Assembly (NCBI GenBank): GCA_036898135.1
Contig: CM072511.1
Span: 156,021,051 to 156,085,050, forward strand
From: Oncomelania hupensis
Taxonomy: Eukaryota; Mollusca; Gastropoda; Littorinimorpha; Pomatiopsidae
Direction of reading: 5' to 3'
Length of the DNA: 64,000 nucleotides
Shown here: piece after piece, positions 1-51,905 of the stretch
How positions within the stretch are numbered: position 1 is the first letter of the stretch
Layout of the letters: each line of letters starts with the position of its first letter
Made by a program: the position numbers and the translations under genes
The notes under the pieces: model-generated
Told to the model about the DNA's origin: nothing
What the model saw: the letters and a program-made list of their open reading frames with translations, nothing else
The model's database searches: none

Positions 1-67
1 AATTGGGAGGATTTCTTCTTCTCTGTTCTCGGGACATGCTAGAACTGATGGGTCTCCATTTGGTGTA
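1..67 (-). mobile_element. Fragment of RTE/CFDP2-like LINE
   Basis: These bases match, with a 3-base gap and a few substitutions, the stretch starting at 36942 inside the full-length LINE copy at 35401-38748. That stretch lies in the linker between the endonuclease and reverse transcriptase domains. The match stops abruptly near base 67. It is a remnant, possibly continuing to the left of the window, and has no coding capacity of its own. Confidence 0.8.
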
Positions 68-315
68 CTGCATACATTTGGAATACTGCATGATCCGATC
101 GCCGCTAACTGTTCATCACAATGTTACTAATAAATTTATCTTTTACTGGTTACTGTTGTAATTTACACTGGTGAAAACATGTGATTATTGATTAGCACAA
201 TTAATGATTAAGGAGTGAATAACAAGAATAACATTTAAAAAAAACTAACTGATCAAATTAATATTTTAGCGCGCATTATGCTGATTTCCTCAACAATCAC
301 TACGTTGGTTTGTTG

Positions 316-681
316 TTAACAATTTGTTGCATTTTGAACGTACATCCGAGACTGCCTCCTCTTTAATGTATCTCTCATCCCTGCCCACCGATGCAAAGTT
401 TCGCCATTGACATTGTCATTGGCATTTGTGAATTCAACTGCGTTGCTGTTATTCCCATTTGAAACAGTAACAGCAACTTTCCTTCTTATTTTACCAAGTA
501 CCACTGCACTTCCTCGCACAAAAAATGTTTTGACACTGCCTGCTTGACCTAAAACAGCCACTTTTGGCCCAGAAACTATCCGATCGAAGGCATTTTTCTG
601 ACACTGCAATGCTGAAGTGAAAGCCATGCGGTTGTAACGAATGAGGAGTAATTTCCCTTTTAGTCTCGGCAGAACTCGCAT
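316..681 (-). pseudogene. Degenerate PIF1/Helitron-type helicase fragment
   Basis: The 121-codon open frame contains VAVLGQAGSVKTFFVR, which resembles a Walker A loop (GxAGxGKT) with the third Gly replaced by Val. It is followed by KVAVTVSNGNNSNAV and ETLHRWAGM, in the order seen at the start of PIF1-family helicase domains (Walker A, then the VAVTASTG-like and HxxAG motifs). Only the first motifs are present and no complete helicase can be read. It could derive from a Helitron or from a PIF1-like gene copy. The altered Walker A argues that it is not active. Confidence 0.5.
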
Positions 682-3600
682 TTCCGTGAAGCGATTACGA
701 AAAATGTCACTTTTTTGACAATTTTACCGAAATTGAACGGGTTTGAAAACAGACAGAGCATATTTCTTATTTTATTTGTTTGCGTGAATCACTGCTGAAA
801 TGAATGAGTTGCCTTCTTTGAGGACAACTCTTCTAGTTTGTTCATATAGATTTGGAAACTGCGATGACCCGCAAGTTCTTCTTGGTTTCGTTCGTTCGTT
901 TCGTTTGAATAAATTAAAGTCCCACGTCACAATAGCGAATAGGGGACTGCCCTCATCTTGGTTCTGTTTGGGACATTGTATTATAGATAACCATAGGGAG
1001 ACGCGTCACAAGCATAGGCGCTCGCGTGTACTGATACAAGCGCCTGTGATCTCCACATATGAATATATACAACATGGTATCATTATAATTATAAACGGTA
1101 TCGCCATATAATAATTACATGAATAAATACAGTATTTACACCATTTACCGTATTTCCCTCAAACAATGGATTCTTCTGCAACCCAATCACAAAATTCATT
1201 TTAAAAAACAATACTTTCAATTTTCTTCAGAATAGCTTCACAGCTTATTATAAATAACTGATAATAATAAATACCTGTATTTAAGATATAGCTAACATCC
1301 TTCGCTAGATTATTCCGTAGAAACATTTCGATTTCTTGGAACTCCAACGAGCACGTCTTCGTCCTTCAACTAGTATGTAATCTCTGAATAAATTCAACTC
1401 ACTCTAATAATTTATTTTAGACATGCCCACTCCTCACTTACGCTATTGACGCCGTAACGTCTATTAATACAAACATGTATAAATTGCGTTTGTTACAGTG
1501 AAGTTTTCTTGGCAGAAGTGGCTGTGCGTCGACGTCTGCTACAATACAAAATTCGACAAATGCCTGCTGCTATGCCTAGAAATAAATGCCTTTGGATATT
1601 CATGTAGGACAGTGGTGTTGATCATTGATAGTCTTGGGAGTGTCCATTGTAGAGATGTACTAGGACTGAAGATGTTAAATGGCTTGCAAAATACCTCAGT
1701 GTTGGTGTCATGATAGGCTCGTCTCGGGTGTGGAAAAACAAAGATGCAAAGATCTGAATGTTTGACAGCCTGATAGGATGCGTGTGTGTTAAATCTTGTT
1801 GTATAATAGCCCTGATGATGAAAGCTTTGATGATAGTTATTATTATTGTGTTTGTGATGATATTCTGGGGGAGATACGTTTTATTACTAGGGGGTAAGAC
1901 TTATTGATAGCTGGGCGATGTGCTACCACTATCGATCGTTCTTTTGCCAGAATTCCGAAAGTTGTGTGAGAGACAGATCATGGCACTTTGGTCACATAAA
2001 ATTTATATTTGTTCTCGGGAATTTTAGTATCATTTGGCTCACCTTGAGAACCGGTGATGACTAATCAAAAGACTAGATTATTATGTCTCGAGAGAAGAAA
2101 ACTAATAGCTACACAACAATACAAATAGAATGACACCAGTCGTATGTATGTAATTTCACTTTTTTATATTCACTTTTTATATATTCAATTTATCAGTACA
2201 ACTTATGTTAATCTGATGAATAAAATTTGATACAACAACAACAACAACAACAACAATATATTCAACACAAACTTTAACATTTCTGCATTAACCGGCAAAT
2301 TAATAATTAATATAGTTCGAGTGCTGGGAAAGTTCTTTAGCAGGTTTTCTTCATCCTGTGCTAACTGCGGTTACGATTTTCACTGTTTGTAGTTTACTAA
2401 ATGTTCTAGTTTTCTCGAGGGTAGGACTCAGTTCATTTGCGGGTGACTTATCTACTCTGGCGGTGAGTCGGGTCGCCCTTGTAGCTGTGGGGTTCGGACG
2501 TGGCCAGGTAGACTCTTGATTGTTCTCCTTTGGTGCCACGGGAGCGACGGTCAGGCGTTCGTCTCCACAAACCTTATGATCCCAGGGCCGACCTGTAAAA
2601 GTCGGAGCTCTGGCTACAGTATTCTCGTTAACTATAAGTGTGCGGTCTCCTCTGCAAAGTGTCTATAGCATCAGACACCTGCAGGGTTCCCATATGCACA
2701 ATTCGATTCGAATCTTAAGGCTAAGATACATCAATCCACATGCATACTGTCTCAGAAACAATAATCTGTTTCTGTAACTATATATCTCAAGAACATATTA
2801 TCAATACATGGCAATCAATATACAATAAACATACACATATCAAAACTACTAGTGTTATCTTACTTGTAGACTCTGGGACTCTTGAAATCGTCTTTTACGT
2901 CTCTAACACTCTCTTGATGAGATGGAGATAGACGGACACTGCAGTATGTTCCTTTGGTCGACCCTCACGGCTGGGCAGTTCGTTTACGACTGACTAGCTA
3001 AGATTGGGGCCCAAAGATATGCAAGAGTTCCTAGTAGTCTTCTGACCAATCGTTTAGCTCTCGTTTTCGTCAATCTCGCATATACGGGATTTTACGGTTT
3101 CAGTTGGAATATTTTTCACACCTATCCTAGTTACCGGACACTTATAATTATCCTGGAATAGGATGGGCAGACGTAGAGTGGAGGATAGATGCAATAACGA
3201 TTACGCGGAGCCTGGGCTACTTAGTGTCTAAGTTACTCTGGTCACAGTGAAGTAGGCTATTTAACGGGGACGAGGTTATGGTCAGTTTTGGCTTAAGTAT
3301 GCTATTTAGTCTTGGATCGCTAAGTCTGTTAGATGATATCTGGAGCTGCGGTCGGTGTGGCTGTCTCAAGGAAGTTAATTTGACATGTGTTGGCTGCTTT
3401 TTAGATAACTGTTGTATTAACGTCCAGTTTCATTCGATGGTATCTATTTTGCGCTAAGCTAATTTCCTACATTGTTGTCGTCACTATTTCTGCTGTTACA
3501 GTGTTCAGATATACTTAGTCTGCTTGCTATAAAACGCATAAATTATTTTGTTTTTATAGTATACAGTATTATTCTCTGTAATTATTAAGTCATGCTTATC

Positions 3601-4025
3601 TAGTCATATACATGTCAGTACCACTTAGAACAGGTATGTGTGTGTGCGTGTGTGGAAAACAGAGAAAGTAAGAGAGATAGACAGAGATTCATTCATTGAT
3701 TCACTCATTGAAATAAAAGCAATTGATTTGTGCTGTAATGGACTACATTGCCCCAGAACTGTCCATACATTTCAGTTAATCATCTATTTGCCCTTATTTC
3801 ATATCCAAGAACTTTGAAGGAAAAAAGTTTACTGCGTGACCGTTATGCCAGGGTGAATGTTGTGTGTGTGTTTGGGGTGCGTGGTTGTGAGTTCGTTTTG
3901 TTCATGCGCCTGTTGGTTTCAATGTTATATCTCAATCAGAAGACGAAGCTTTGTATAATAATAATGCTCTGTCGAAAATTCTCAATAAATTGTCAAAACG
4001 TGTGTGCGGGTGTGTGTGCGTGCAG
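682..4025. other. Non-coding stretch, probably intron of the channel gene
   Basis: I recognise no exon here. The sequence is AT-rich, with a short (CAA)n tract near 2233-2255 and a GT-rich run leading into the acceptor at 4025. Short open frames (for example 800-1111 + and 2351-2539 -) show no family motif or splice context. Exons of the poorly conserved II-III linker could be missed. Confidence 0.5.
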
Positions 4026-42795
<38,770 letters not shown>

Positions 42796-43425
42796 AATTC
42801 TTCTGTCAAGCAACAGACTTCATCTTTCAAGAAACGGAAGGCAATCAAGGAAGAAAATGTATCTGTCAAGCAACAGGGTTTGTCTAACAAATAACAGGAT
42901 TTTTCTGTCGCACAGAACAAGACTTCATCATTCAAGGCTAAACAGTCGATAGTCAAAGAAGATTTATCTGTCCAGCAACAGGTCCCGCCTGTTAAACAAC
43001 ACGGTTCTTCTTATACCAAGCAACAGAAGGCATTATCTTTCAAAACGCAGCAGTCAGGAATCGGTGATGAAGATTCGCCAGTCCAGCAGCATGGTTCGTC
43101 TGTCAAACAACTGGGTTCGCCTATCAAAGCAACAGGGTTCTTCTGGCAAGAAAAAGGATTCGTCTGTCAAGCAACAGGACGCAGTAGTCAAGCAACCGAG
43201 AAGTCCAAATCATTAGTTAAGCAAACTGATTTTTCTGTCAAGCAACAGGATTCACCCACATAGCAACTGAGTTCTTCTGTCATAATACAACAACAATCAT
43301 TTATTCCGCCGCAGAGTTCGCCTGTCGAACAGGACTCGTTTATCAAGTCCCAGGGGCCGTTTGTTAAGCCCCAAGCATCTGCAGACAAGCAACCCGGGTC
43401 GTCTAACCATCCTCCTGCCTTATAA
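42796..43425 (+). pseudogene. Decayed extension of the SVKQQ-repeat tail
   Basis: Beyond the stop, the same frame goes on with SSVKQQTSSFKKRKAIKEEN, LSVQQQVPPVKQHGSS and similar units. It is broken by stops near 42892, 43261 and 43423 and by one short frame slip near 43125-43200. The units are about 45 bases or shorter and diverged. It could be 3' UTR derived from a once longer repetitive C-terminus. It is not translated in the form read here. Confidence 0.6.
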
Positions 43426-43429
43426 GCAA

Positions 43430-45532
43430 GTGTCACATATTGTCCCTGAGAGACCCGGTGGGTCACCGGTTACCCAAGCATGATATTATTAGCCGTGTCA
43501 TGTTTGCGCGCTGTCCAAAAGTACATTTTCCCAATTGACACTATTGAAATAGGTAGATCCTATTCCATTGTTTTCACACTCTAGAAATGATTATCATTTT
43601 GCTTTGAAGATATGCAAACTTGGGTCAGCTTCGCAAATGTTTTTTTTACCAGTGATCCACCGGGTTTTAGGGGTACACACATTTTGTTTCAGTTTATAAT
43701 GGTTTCGTTCTTTTGAAACAGTATTTTTCGCCTTCGCACATCAAGTCATAACAAAATACGATTTTTAAAAAAAGTTAGACATTTTGTCTCCTAATCATTG
43801 TGTTGCCTTTGCTATTTATGGCAAACAAAGCCAATCACACGCTAGTGTACTATTTGTAGGAAAAAGGTATAACGCTACCCCGAAGGACCCGGTGGGTCAC
43901 ATGCAGACACATTAAAAATTGCCAGCAAAGCACTAGATTTAACCACCCACAATGCATCAGTCTGCCATTATTTACCCTAAATTGAGATTGGGAGTGCTGG
44001 GCGTGTAAGTATTCAAAGTCGGACGAGACCAGGCCTGTCTGTAATGGGTGGCACATAACTGAAGTGCCAGCAAACGTTTGAACTAGTTTAGATAGGTGTA
44101 GCAACTTTCAACTTTTGGGGGTGGGATGACATTGGCGTCATTACTGTAGGAGAACTTGTTTTTGTGTTTCAGAGGTTCTGATATATCTGTGCGCGAGTAG
44201 AATCGGTGTGTTTGCATGATGGGTGGTTGGTTTGATAACACAAATGGTGCTTGATGGTGACTTAACGTCAGCTAAACTTTGGTGTGCAGAGAATGAGTAT
44301 AAACAGGGCGTCGGTACAACTCAAGTACCCGTTCAAAGGAGTCAACACCAAAACAAAACCATTATCTACATGGCTGTGATCTTTACCCATCGCCATGTCG
44401 ACTGGCGCAGATCGCCACGGTGGTGTTTCCACGTTTTCAAAGATACGTTCTCACATCACAATGAACTGTGGAGTTTAGTTTTTTTCTTGTTTTAGTTATA
44501 TTCCCTTTTATTTTATATTTTATATTTATACATATAGGAATGTGTGCCGGATGGATGCGTGGACTGACTTATTTGTGGATGTACTTGACTTATTTACATA
44601 GGCTATATAATTATATATTTGTTTTATCTATTCATTTATTTACTTATATACTTATTTCATTGTTTTAGGATACTTCACTTTACCTTTATCACTTTAATAG
44701 TGCTTACTTATTCTTTTGGCTGATTGTTTTGCCAAATATTTGTTGGTTACTGTGTTTAGCATTGAACAGCAATATTTCCACAGTACTGATTTTATTCAGA
44801 GAAGTGTCCATATACAAAAAGGAATCCTTTTGGGCTTATTTGAAAAGAAGTCCTCCAGGGGTGCATTCTCAAACCATACATATTTTATTTATAATGATAT
44901 GCTATACCACATGTGATATGTGACAGGCTTTCACGAATAATATATAGTCAGAGCTTAAAGATTTAGCGCATTTAATATTTTAAATTCTGCCATGAACAAA
45001 CAGACTTTTGTCTTCAGTGATGGATTGCCAAAGTATATGACGTTTCTACAACGGCTAGATTATTTCTTATAACATTCTTTTTGGGTTTTACGTTACCTGT
45101 ATGTGTGTAATAATCACGACAACGTTTGCCAAATGAGACGATGAAATAAAGTCACTATGTAAGCGAACGCTATGTTTTATTTTGACTCCGCAATAAAACG
45201 TTTTCAAACTAAATGATGCTTTCTGTCACTATTATAATGTTTTTATATCATCATGTGCTATGTTAAGCATTTTGCGTCTGAAGTCCAGGTTAGAATTGCC
45301 CAAACACTTATACAAATACATAATTCACGCGAAGAGATGTCAATTTGCTTGTATGTTCAAAAACATTTTTTTCTTGTATCCAGTATTTGCGAAAATTGAA
45401 TTAAACGTCTGGAGTTAGAAGTGCGTGACTCAAAGTAATTACAGTATCAGTGGCTTTAAACAATTCCTGTAGCTGTTTCAATGCGATTTTGGATCTTGGT
45501 CTGTTGCATCGTTTGACCAGCAATGGCTGGAT
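43430..45532. other. 3' UTR or intergenic stretch, no gene recognised
   Basis: Mostly AT-rich. A motif GACCCGGTGGGTCAC occurs at 43453 and 43887, with a partial reverse copy near 43654. Hydrophobic short frames near 44468-44923 reflect T-richness and show no family signal. Confidence 0.5.
45145..45150 (+). terminator. Possible polyadenylation signal AATAAA
   Basis: AATAAA is followed within 40 bases by a T- and G-rich stretch. It could end a long channel 3' UTR. Another AATAAA overlaps the channel stop codon at 42791-42796. Which is used cannot be read from sequence. Confidence 0.3.
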
Positions 45533-45543
45533 AGTCGGAAACT

Positions 45544-46244
45544 GATTGATTGATTGATTTATTGTTGCTTTAGGTCCAGCGGACTCTTCCGAGCCAAATC
45601 AGGACCGGACAACCCCCGATCCGCATAAAAGATCTGCCGAAACAACCCTAGTGGGAAAATTGAATGCTCTCCACCGGCCAGTCACTTTACAATAAAGACA
45701 TCCCACGCGAGGGACGGCTGAGGGTTGACCTCAACTACGCGAACACCCCGGTTACAAAAACAAAATAGAATACAACCATCATTATAAATCATCAACAAAA
45801 CACATACATATAAAATGCCTATAGTGCGAAATAATACAATCATAGGAAGCCCTAGTGACCACCCGGCAGAAAGCGTCCAACACTCCCAAGCTGATCCAAC
45901 AGACCTCATACAAGGAGTCTTGTCCAGGAAGAGTTTTCAAGAAAAAAGGTAGGTCATTGATCTAGCGAAGAAGAAGAAAGTATAGCAGAGTGATAGGACA
46001 GATCAGGAATGGGAAAGAGCAAATGATGAAGACAGCGACAGTGGGAATTTAAAGCACTAAATTTCCAGAAAGTGGGGATACTATTTATACTGAAACCCCC
46101 GGCACTCCAACGGGGGGAACTGTTGCCGCAGTGAATTAGTCATGCCTACAAAGGCAAGACAGGTTTTCAACTGGGGCTTTCACTGTTCCCTTTATAGGTT
46201 AGAACAATCTACAGTGACAAGATTGCTCATGACCCCAAGGGGTG
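45544..46244 (-). mobile_element. R700 retroposon, full-length, with TSD
   Basis: An 11-bp flanking duplication with one mismatch (AGTCGGAAACT at 45533, AGTTGGAAACT at 46245). On the + strand it reads from the tail (TGATTGATTGATT, 'gctttaggtccagcggac') to the 5' end 'catgaccccaagggg'. It is 701 bases and has no convincing ORF. Confidence 0.92.
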
Positions 46245-46330
46245 AGTTGGAAACTTCCGAGGCGACGTTAGTTCAGTTCAGTTCAATGGGTAGATTACCG
46301 TCCCCGGACACAATAGCGTATAGGGGACTT

Positions 46331-47129
46331 TTTTGATTGATTGTTGCTTTAGGTCCAGCGGACTCTTCTGAGCCAAATCAGGACCGGACAACCCCCGATC
46401 CGCATAAAAGATCTGCTGAAACAACCCTAGTGGGAAAGTTGAATGCCCTCCACCGGCCAGTCACTTTACAATAAAGACATCCCACGCAGGGGACGGCTGA
46501 GGCTTTACCCCAACTACTCGAACCCCCGGTTACAAAAACAAAATTGATTGATTGATTGATTTATTGTTGCTTTAGGTCCAGCGGACTCTTCCGAGCCAAA
46601 TCAGGACCGGACAACCCCCGATCCGCATAAAAGATCTGTTGAAACAACCCCAGTGGGAAAATTGAATGCCCTCCACCGGCCAGTCACTTTACAATAAAGA
46701 CATCCCACGCGAGGGACGGCTGAGGGTTGACCTCAACTACGCGAACTCCCCGATTACAAAAACAAAATAGAATACAAACAACATTATAAATCATCAACAA
46801 AAAACATACATATAAAATGCCTATAGTGCGAAATAGTACATTCATAGGAAGCCCTAGTGACCACCCGGCAGAAAGCGTCCAACACTCCCAAGCTGATCCA
46901 ACAGACCTCCTACACAAACAAGGAGTCTTGTCCAGGAAGAGTTTTCAAGAAAAAAGGTAGGTCATTGATCTAGCGAAGAAGAAGATAGTATAGCAGAGTG
47001 ATAGGACAGAGCAGGAATGGGAAAGAGTAAATGAGGAAGACAGCGACAGTGGGAATTTAAAGCACTAAATTTCCAGAAAGTGGGGATACTATTTATACTG
47101 AAACCCCCGGCACCCCAACGGGGGTTATA
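46331..47129 (-). mobile_element. R700 retroposon, partial dimer within one TSD
   Basis: TATAGGGGACTT flanks the whole block (46319-46330 and 47130-47141). It consists of about 210 bases of 3' end (46331-46542) joined at 'aaaattgattgattg' to a second, longer copy (46543-47129) whose 5' end is slightly truncated. Confidence 0.9.
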
Positions 47130-47141
47130 TATAGGGGACTT

Positions 47142-48575
47142 AGCGTAGGCGACGTTATAAAGGGTGTGCGCCATTTAAGAGCTTTCACCTCGATCTAGAG
47201 TAACAGTTTGTTTTGCTTTTAATGACATCAGACTCACTTTAAGTACGTACTTTATCAATAGCAATAATATATATTTTTCAAAACAATCTATGGAGGTCTT
47301 GCACATTTATTTTCTACATCAACTTATAAAATCAATTTTAAGCAGAGCATTAAAAAAATCTCAAACCACATTTTCATTGTTAGCACCAAGGCTGCAATGA
47401 GCACTTTGGCTCCGCTACTTTCAATGGCGATACCCAGGACAAGCAAGGGTACTCAAAATCACGTAAACGTGATGACATTTTGGATGTTGTGATGTAGAAA
47501 ATAAAGGTGCAGGTCTTTGATTGTTCTGAGTAGTATAGTATAGTACAGTATAGTATAGTATAGTGTATATATAAAATCTATCCTGAACTTTTCTTCGTCA
47601 AATACTTCAAATAGCCTACAATCATAGTCATTGTGTGTGTGTGTCTGTGTCTGTTCTGATTTGGTCTTTCATGTTTTTCTTTCGCTTCGTTTAATTATTT
47701 ATGTATTTATTATTTATTTATTTATTTATATTCTGTAAAGCACTATGAGCTCTAGTGAGGAATGATGCTGTACAAATGTTAATTATAAGTATTATATTAT
47801 CAGGGGCGGAATCAATATCCAATCGGCAATGATGGGGAAATATAATAATTCTTCGAATGCAACATCTTGATCATTATTTTTATTAAATTAAAAAGTGCCA
47901 ATAATACAATGCTCTAACAATAATATATTTCGTTACCAAAACAATGATAAATTAAAAATAAAACAAACATGGACATAACGTTGCGATATACAAAATAACA
48001 CAGGCCTTGTGAAAATAGTATGAATTCCTAAATAAAATAAACGAGTGACAGAATCACTCTTTTCCACAAATGGTCCTGGCTTCCTTTTGTTTTGTGCCTC
48101 AAAACTCAGGACCGCTTGTATGAACTGATGACAACTTGTATCAATGGATTTCATATTCAGTTATTTTCAAAGAAGCTGATTTGTGCTCACCTGTCACCAT
48201 CAAGTCAAAGTCAAGAAATCTTTAATCACAAAAAGACAATGAAAATTTGGCACGTCTCTCGATTAAAAATCGTCATCATCATCATTGTATCATCATCATC
48301 GTCATCAATACCATCATCATTGCCCACGTGTATATTGCGCTGGCTCCATATTAGCAAAGAACTTGCTCAAAAATGTAACCCAGGCTGATCTCATCAATTT
48401 TGTGTCCATTTCAGTTCCTGTGTAAATAATTGTTGATCTCCAGTGGTGAGAGACATATTCACACGAAAACGATTAATAAAAATCAAAATACAACGGTATG
48501 AAAGAATTACAATGCAGACGGGTAGTAAGGAGTGATATGTTTTTCATCAACTTTTGTAATGCAACAACAAGTCAT
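47142..48575. other. Intergenic stretch without recognised gene
   Basis: AT-rich. A (TATAG)n-like run lies at 47535-47570, and 48274-48320 has ATC-rich sequence. No family match seen. Confidence 0.5.
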
Positions 48576-48587
48576 CATACCAAACAT

Positions 48588-49410
48588 GATTGATTGATTG
48601 ATTTATTGTTGCTTTAGGTCCAGCGGACTCTTCCGAGCCAAATCAGGACCGGACAACCCCCGATCCGCATAAAAGATCTGCTGAAACAACCCCAGTGGGA
48701 AAATTGATTGATTGATTGATTTATTGTTGCTTTAGGTCCAGCGGACTCTTCCGAGCCAAATCAGGACCGGACAACCCCCGATCCGCATAAAAGATCTGCT
48801 GAAACAACCCCAGTGGGAAAATTGAATGCCCTCCACCGGCCAGTCACTTTACAATAAAGACATCCCACGCGGGGGACGGCTGAGGGTTGACCTCAACTAC
48901 GCGAACACCCCGGTTACAAAAACAAAATAGAATACAAACATCATTATAAATCATCAACCAAACACATACATATAAAATGCCTATAGTGCTAAATAGTATA
49001 TTCATAGGAAGCCCTAGTGACCACCCGGCAGAAAGCGTCCAACACTCCCAAGCTGATCCAACAGACCTCATACACAAACAAGGAGTCTTGTCCAGGAAGA
49101 GTTTTCAAGAAAAAAGGTAGGTCATTGATCTAGCGAAGAAGAAGATAGTATAGCAGAGTGAAGGACAGAGCAAGAATAGGAAAGAGTAAATGAGGAAGAC
49201 AGCGACAGTGGGAATTTAAAGCACTAAATTTCCATAAAGTGGGGATACTATTTATACTGAAAACCCCCGGCACTCCAACGGGGGTACTGTTGCCGCAGTG
49301 AAGCGTCTTGCCTATAAAGGAAAGACAGGTTTTCAACTGTGGCTTTCACTGTTCCCTTTATAGGTTTGAACAATCTACAGTGGCAAGATTGCTCATGACC
49401 CCAAGGGGTG
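48588..49410 (-). mobile_element. R700 retroposon, second partial dimer within one TSD
   Basis: CATACCAAACAT flanks the block (48576-48587 and 49411-49422). It consists of 124 bases of 3' end (48588-48711) joined at 'aaaattgattgattg' to a full-length copy (from 48712). The junction point differs from that of the other dimer, so the two arose separately. Confidence 0.9.
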
Positions 49411-49502
49411 CATACCAAACATAATAGCATGAAGAAAGCAATAAATTATTTATTACTAAGAAAAATAATTTGCATTGCAAAATCGGTAATATCAAACATA
49501 AT

Positions 49503-49504
49503 GT

Positions 49505-49552
<48 letters not shown>
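49503..49552 (+). repeat. (CA)n microsatellite
   Basis: CA dinucleotide run; a second shorter one lies at 49681-49714. Confidence 0.96.
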
Positions 49553-49557
<5 letters not shown>

Positions 49558-49714
49558 CCACAGACGTTGTTTTGACATTTTCTGAAACGGAACACTTTTG
49601 ACATCAAAATAACGGGACCGTTAAAGGAACGTAGGTAGAGTATAAAGAGTTCGTATAATTAACGGCGTTTCTACATCGACACGCACACACACACACATAC
49701 ACACACACACACAC

Positions 49715-51899
49715 AAACTTTAAAAGAAAATAAATGATTAATAATGAAATAAAGGTGCAAATTTTCCCTGACAGACAAAAACGATGGCGTAAATTAATTA
49801 CGTATTGATAATAAGAAAACAAACTTCAAACAGTTTAATTCCACAAAAAATGGCTATTTACAATGCAACGTATTTAGCAACACAATACCTCCAGTGACCT
49901 TGACCTTTGCAGTAGAGGGAATATGATTGGACGGGAGGTAGGACACTAACCTAGGTAATGTTTTGTTTTTTTTATTAAGTTTGGTAAAAACTCGTTAATT
50001 GATTCTTGAAATATGGCTTCCTAAGGACAGACAGGCCGACATTTTGCTCGCTCTGATTTCCGACTATTTTAAAGTATTTCCATATAAGTCTGGAAATACA
50101 CAACAATTAAACAAAGAACCCCATGGAATTAGAAAAAAGTACCTTTCTGAAACTCTGCACCTCAGCTTTTCCCCTCTATGTGATTGAGTTCCATAACGTA
50201 AAAGGCACACCTTGGTAACATTTCGACTCAGGATTTCCTGCCCATCGGCTTTTAATAAAGTATTATGATCAACCTTCCCTTGCAGACAAAACGTTGTGGG
50301 TGTGTGTGTGGGTGTGTGTGTGCGCGCGCCTTCCGTGACATATAAACAGACATTGTTATTTGTGTGAGCATGATAGTCGTCCAATTGTCAGTTGAAGTTC
50401 AGTTGATAAAACAGTGTTCTGTAGTTTCGGAAGACATTTTGTTTTGAATCATTGAGGCACTGAAATCAATGAATGCAAATGAATTGAAGTTAGTGACCTC
50501 AACACTGGAAGACAAACCCTACTGCCTTTGTCATTTTACACACACATATATAAATATAACAATATTAGTACAACTGTAAGCAATGTTAATTTTCTCATGC
50601 TCGTCAATGAGCAACATTTTCGCATGAATGAATGAAAAATTCAAATGGCGCATAAAACAAATGTTGCAAGCGTTAAATTAAAGGAGTGGTTTTCTTTATT
50701 TTGCAAATACTGAGTAGACAGTAGAGCAACTGTATCGACTAGGATTTCACATATTATCCAAAATCCAATTCAAATCCATCACTTTATGCAGGGTGGTTAT
50801 AGGGATGAACAAAGACACGTTTACCAAAGAATAGATTTAAATCTTGGTTCCACGCTTGAAGTGAAAGAGTGATTGTCTTCAATATTGTAACTTATCTATA
50901 ATAAAGCCATGTTTCCAAGGATTTGTGCGTGAACGCATATAAAAGCTTTGTGTGTGAGTGTGTGTGTGTGTGTGTTGGTTTTGCGGGTATTGTTGTTCCA
51001 TGCTTTGAGTTGTTGGTGGTGGTGGTATTTGTAAGGGTGTCGTTCCCAATGCCAACTGTCCTTGCTCTTTTTTGGCCGAGGGAGTGGGGATGTTTACTAG
51101 GCAAGGGATTCTGCACTAAAATCAGACTTAAGCCCAGTTACACGAAACAGCAGTTGTTGCTGTTTTGGTAGTCATAGTCGGAAAGGACGGACTGTTTAAA
51201 ATACATACACCACAAGGGTGTCGTTGTTGTTGTCGTTGTTGCTTGTTCTGACCTCACTTGTGGTCAAATGTTGGTTATCTCTCCGTGAATCGTATTAATC
51301 TAAAAGTGTGCACCATGTTTTTAGGCCTGTATGCTAAGGGAGCCTGCATCTTTCTGGCTATTTTTGAACGCTTGATGGTTTAATGTGAGCCCTCAATATC
51401 ATGACAGTGTTTAACGCGTATGGGCGTATCAGTGTGAGTACGTATTCATTATTGATTTAAATAATACTGTTGCTGATTTGTGGTGCCTATTGACAAGTTA
51501 AACGAAGCACGCAAAGACTGCAAATGAAAACATTTGGCGCCAGTGTTCAGTTGAGCACAATACCAACACTGCCACCACATATGAAGACATATTTTCCATT
51601 ATATTCTCTGTCAGGAGGTTAGGCTGGGCAGCTAGCCGATGAAGTACTATGATCACCCTTCCCTTGCAGACAAAACGTTGTGTGGATATGGATATTTATT
51701 CCAAGCGTAATGGTTTTTCCAGGGTCTTCGGCCGAGCATTTGTTTCGTGATCCTTAACGCCATTCACTCGATTTAAAAAAAAAAAACAAAAAAAAAACAA
51801 TCCTCAGTTGGTAACTGTAAAGAAGGAAATGCGTAGAATCATACATGATATAGGCTAAAATCCACTGACAGCGGAACAGAGGCGAACACGCATCTTTCA
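49715..51899. other. Intergenic stretch, no gene recognised
   Basis: 'gacagacaggccgacatttt' and 'tttaaagtatttccata' near 50030-50090 resemble, in diverged form, the repeat at 20560-20640. (GT)n at 50300-50330 and 50950-50975. 'cccttgcagacaaaacgttg' occurs twice, at 50277 and 51660. No exon signal seen. Confidence 0.45.
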
Positions 51900-51905
51900 T
51901 TTATT
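51900..51905 (-). terminator. Possible polyadenylation signal of the SHFL homologue
   Basis: TTTATT on the + strand, i.e. AATAAA on the minus strand, about 290 bases downstream of the SHFL stop at 52197. Position and orientation fit, but usage is not shown. Confidence 0.4.

Noticed and set aside
44223..44923. Hydrophobic open frames resembling small membrane proteins
   Set aside because: The region is T-rich, the frames overlap without conserved motifs, and no splice or start context supports them.
45682..49077. Recurrent frame with SVGSAWE.WT.SAGWSLGLP in several copies
   Set aside because: It is the antisense reading of the R700 retroposon. The frame lengths and ends differ between copies, and no known domain is visible.
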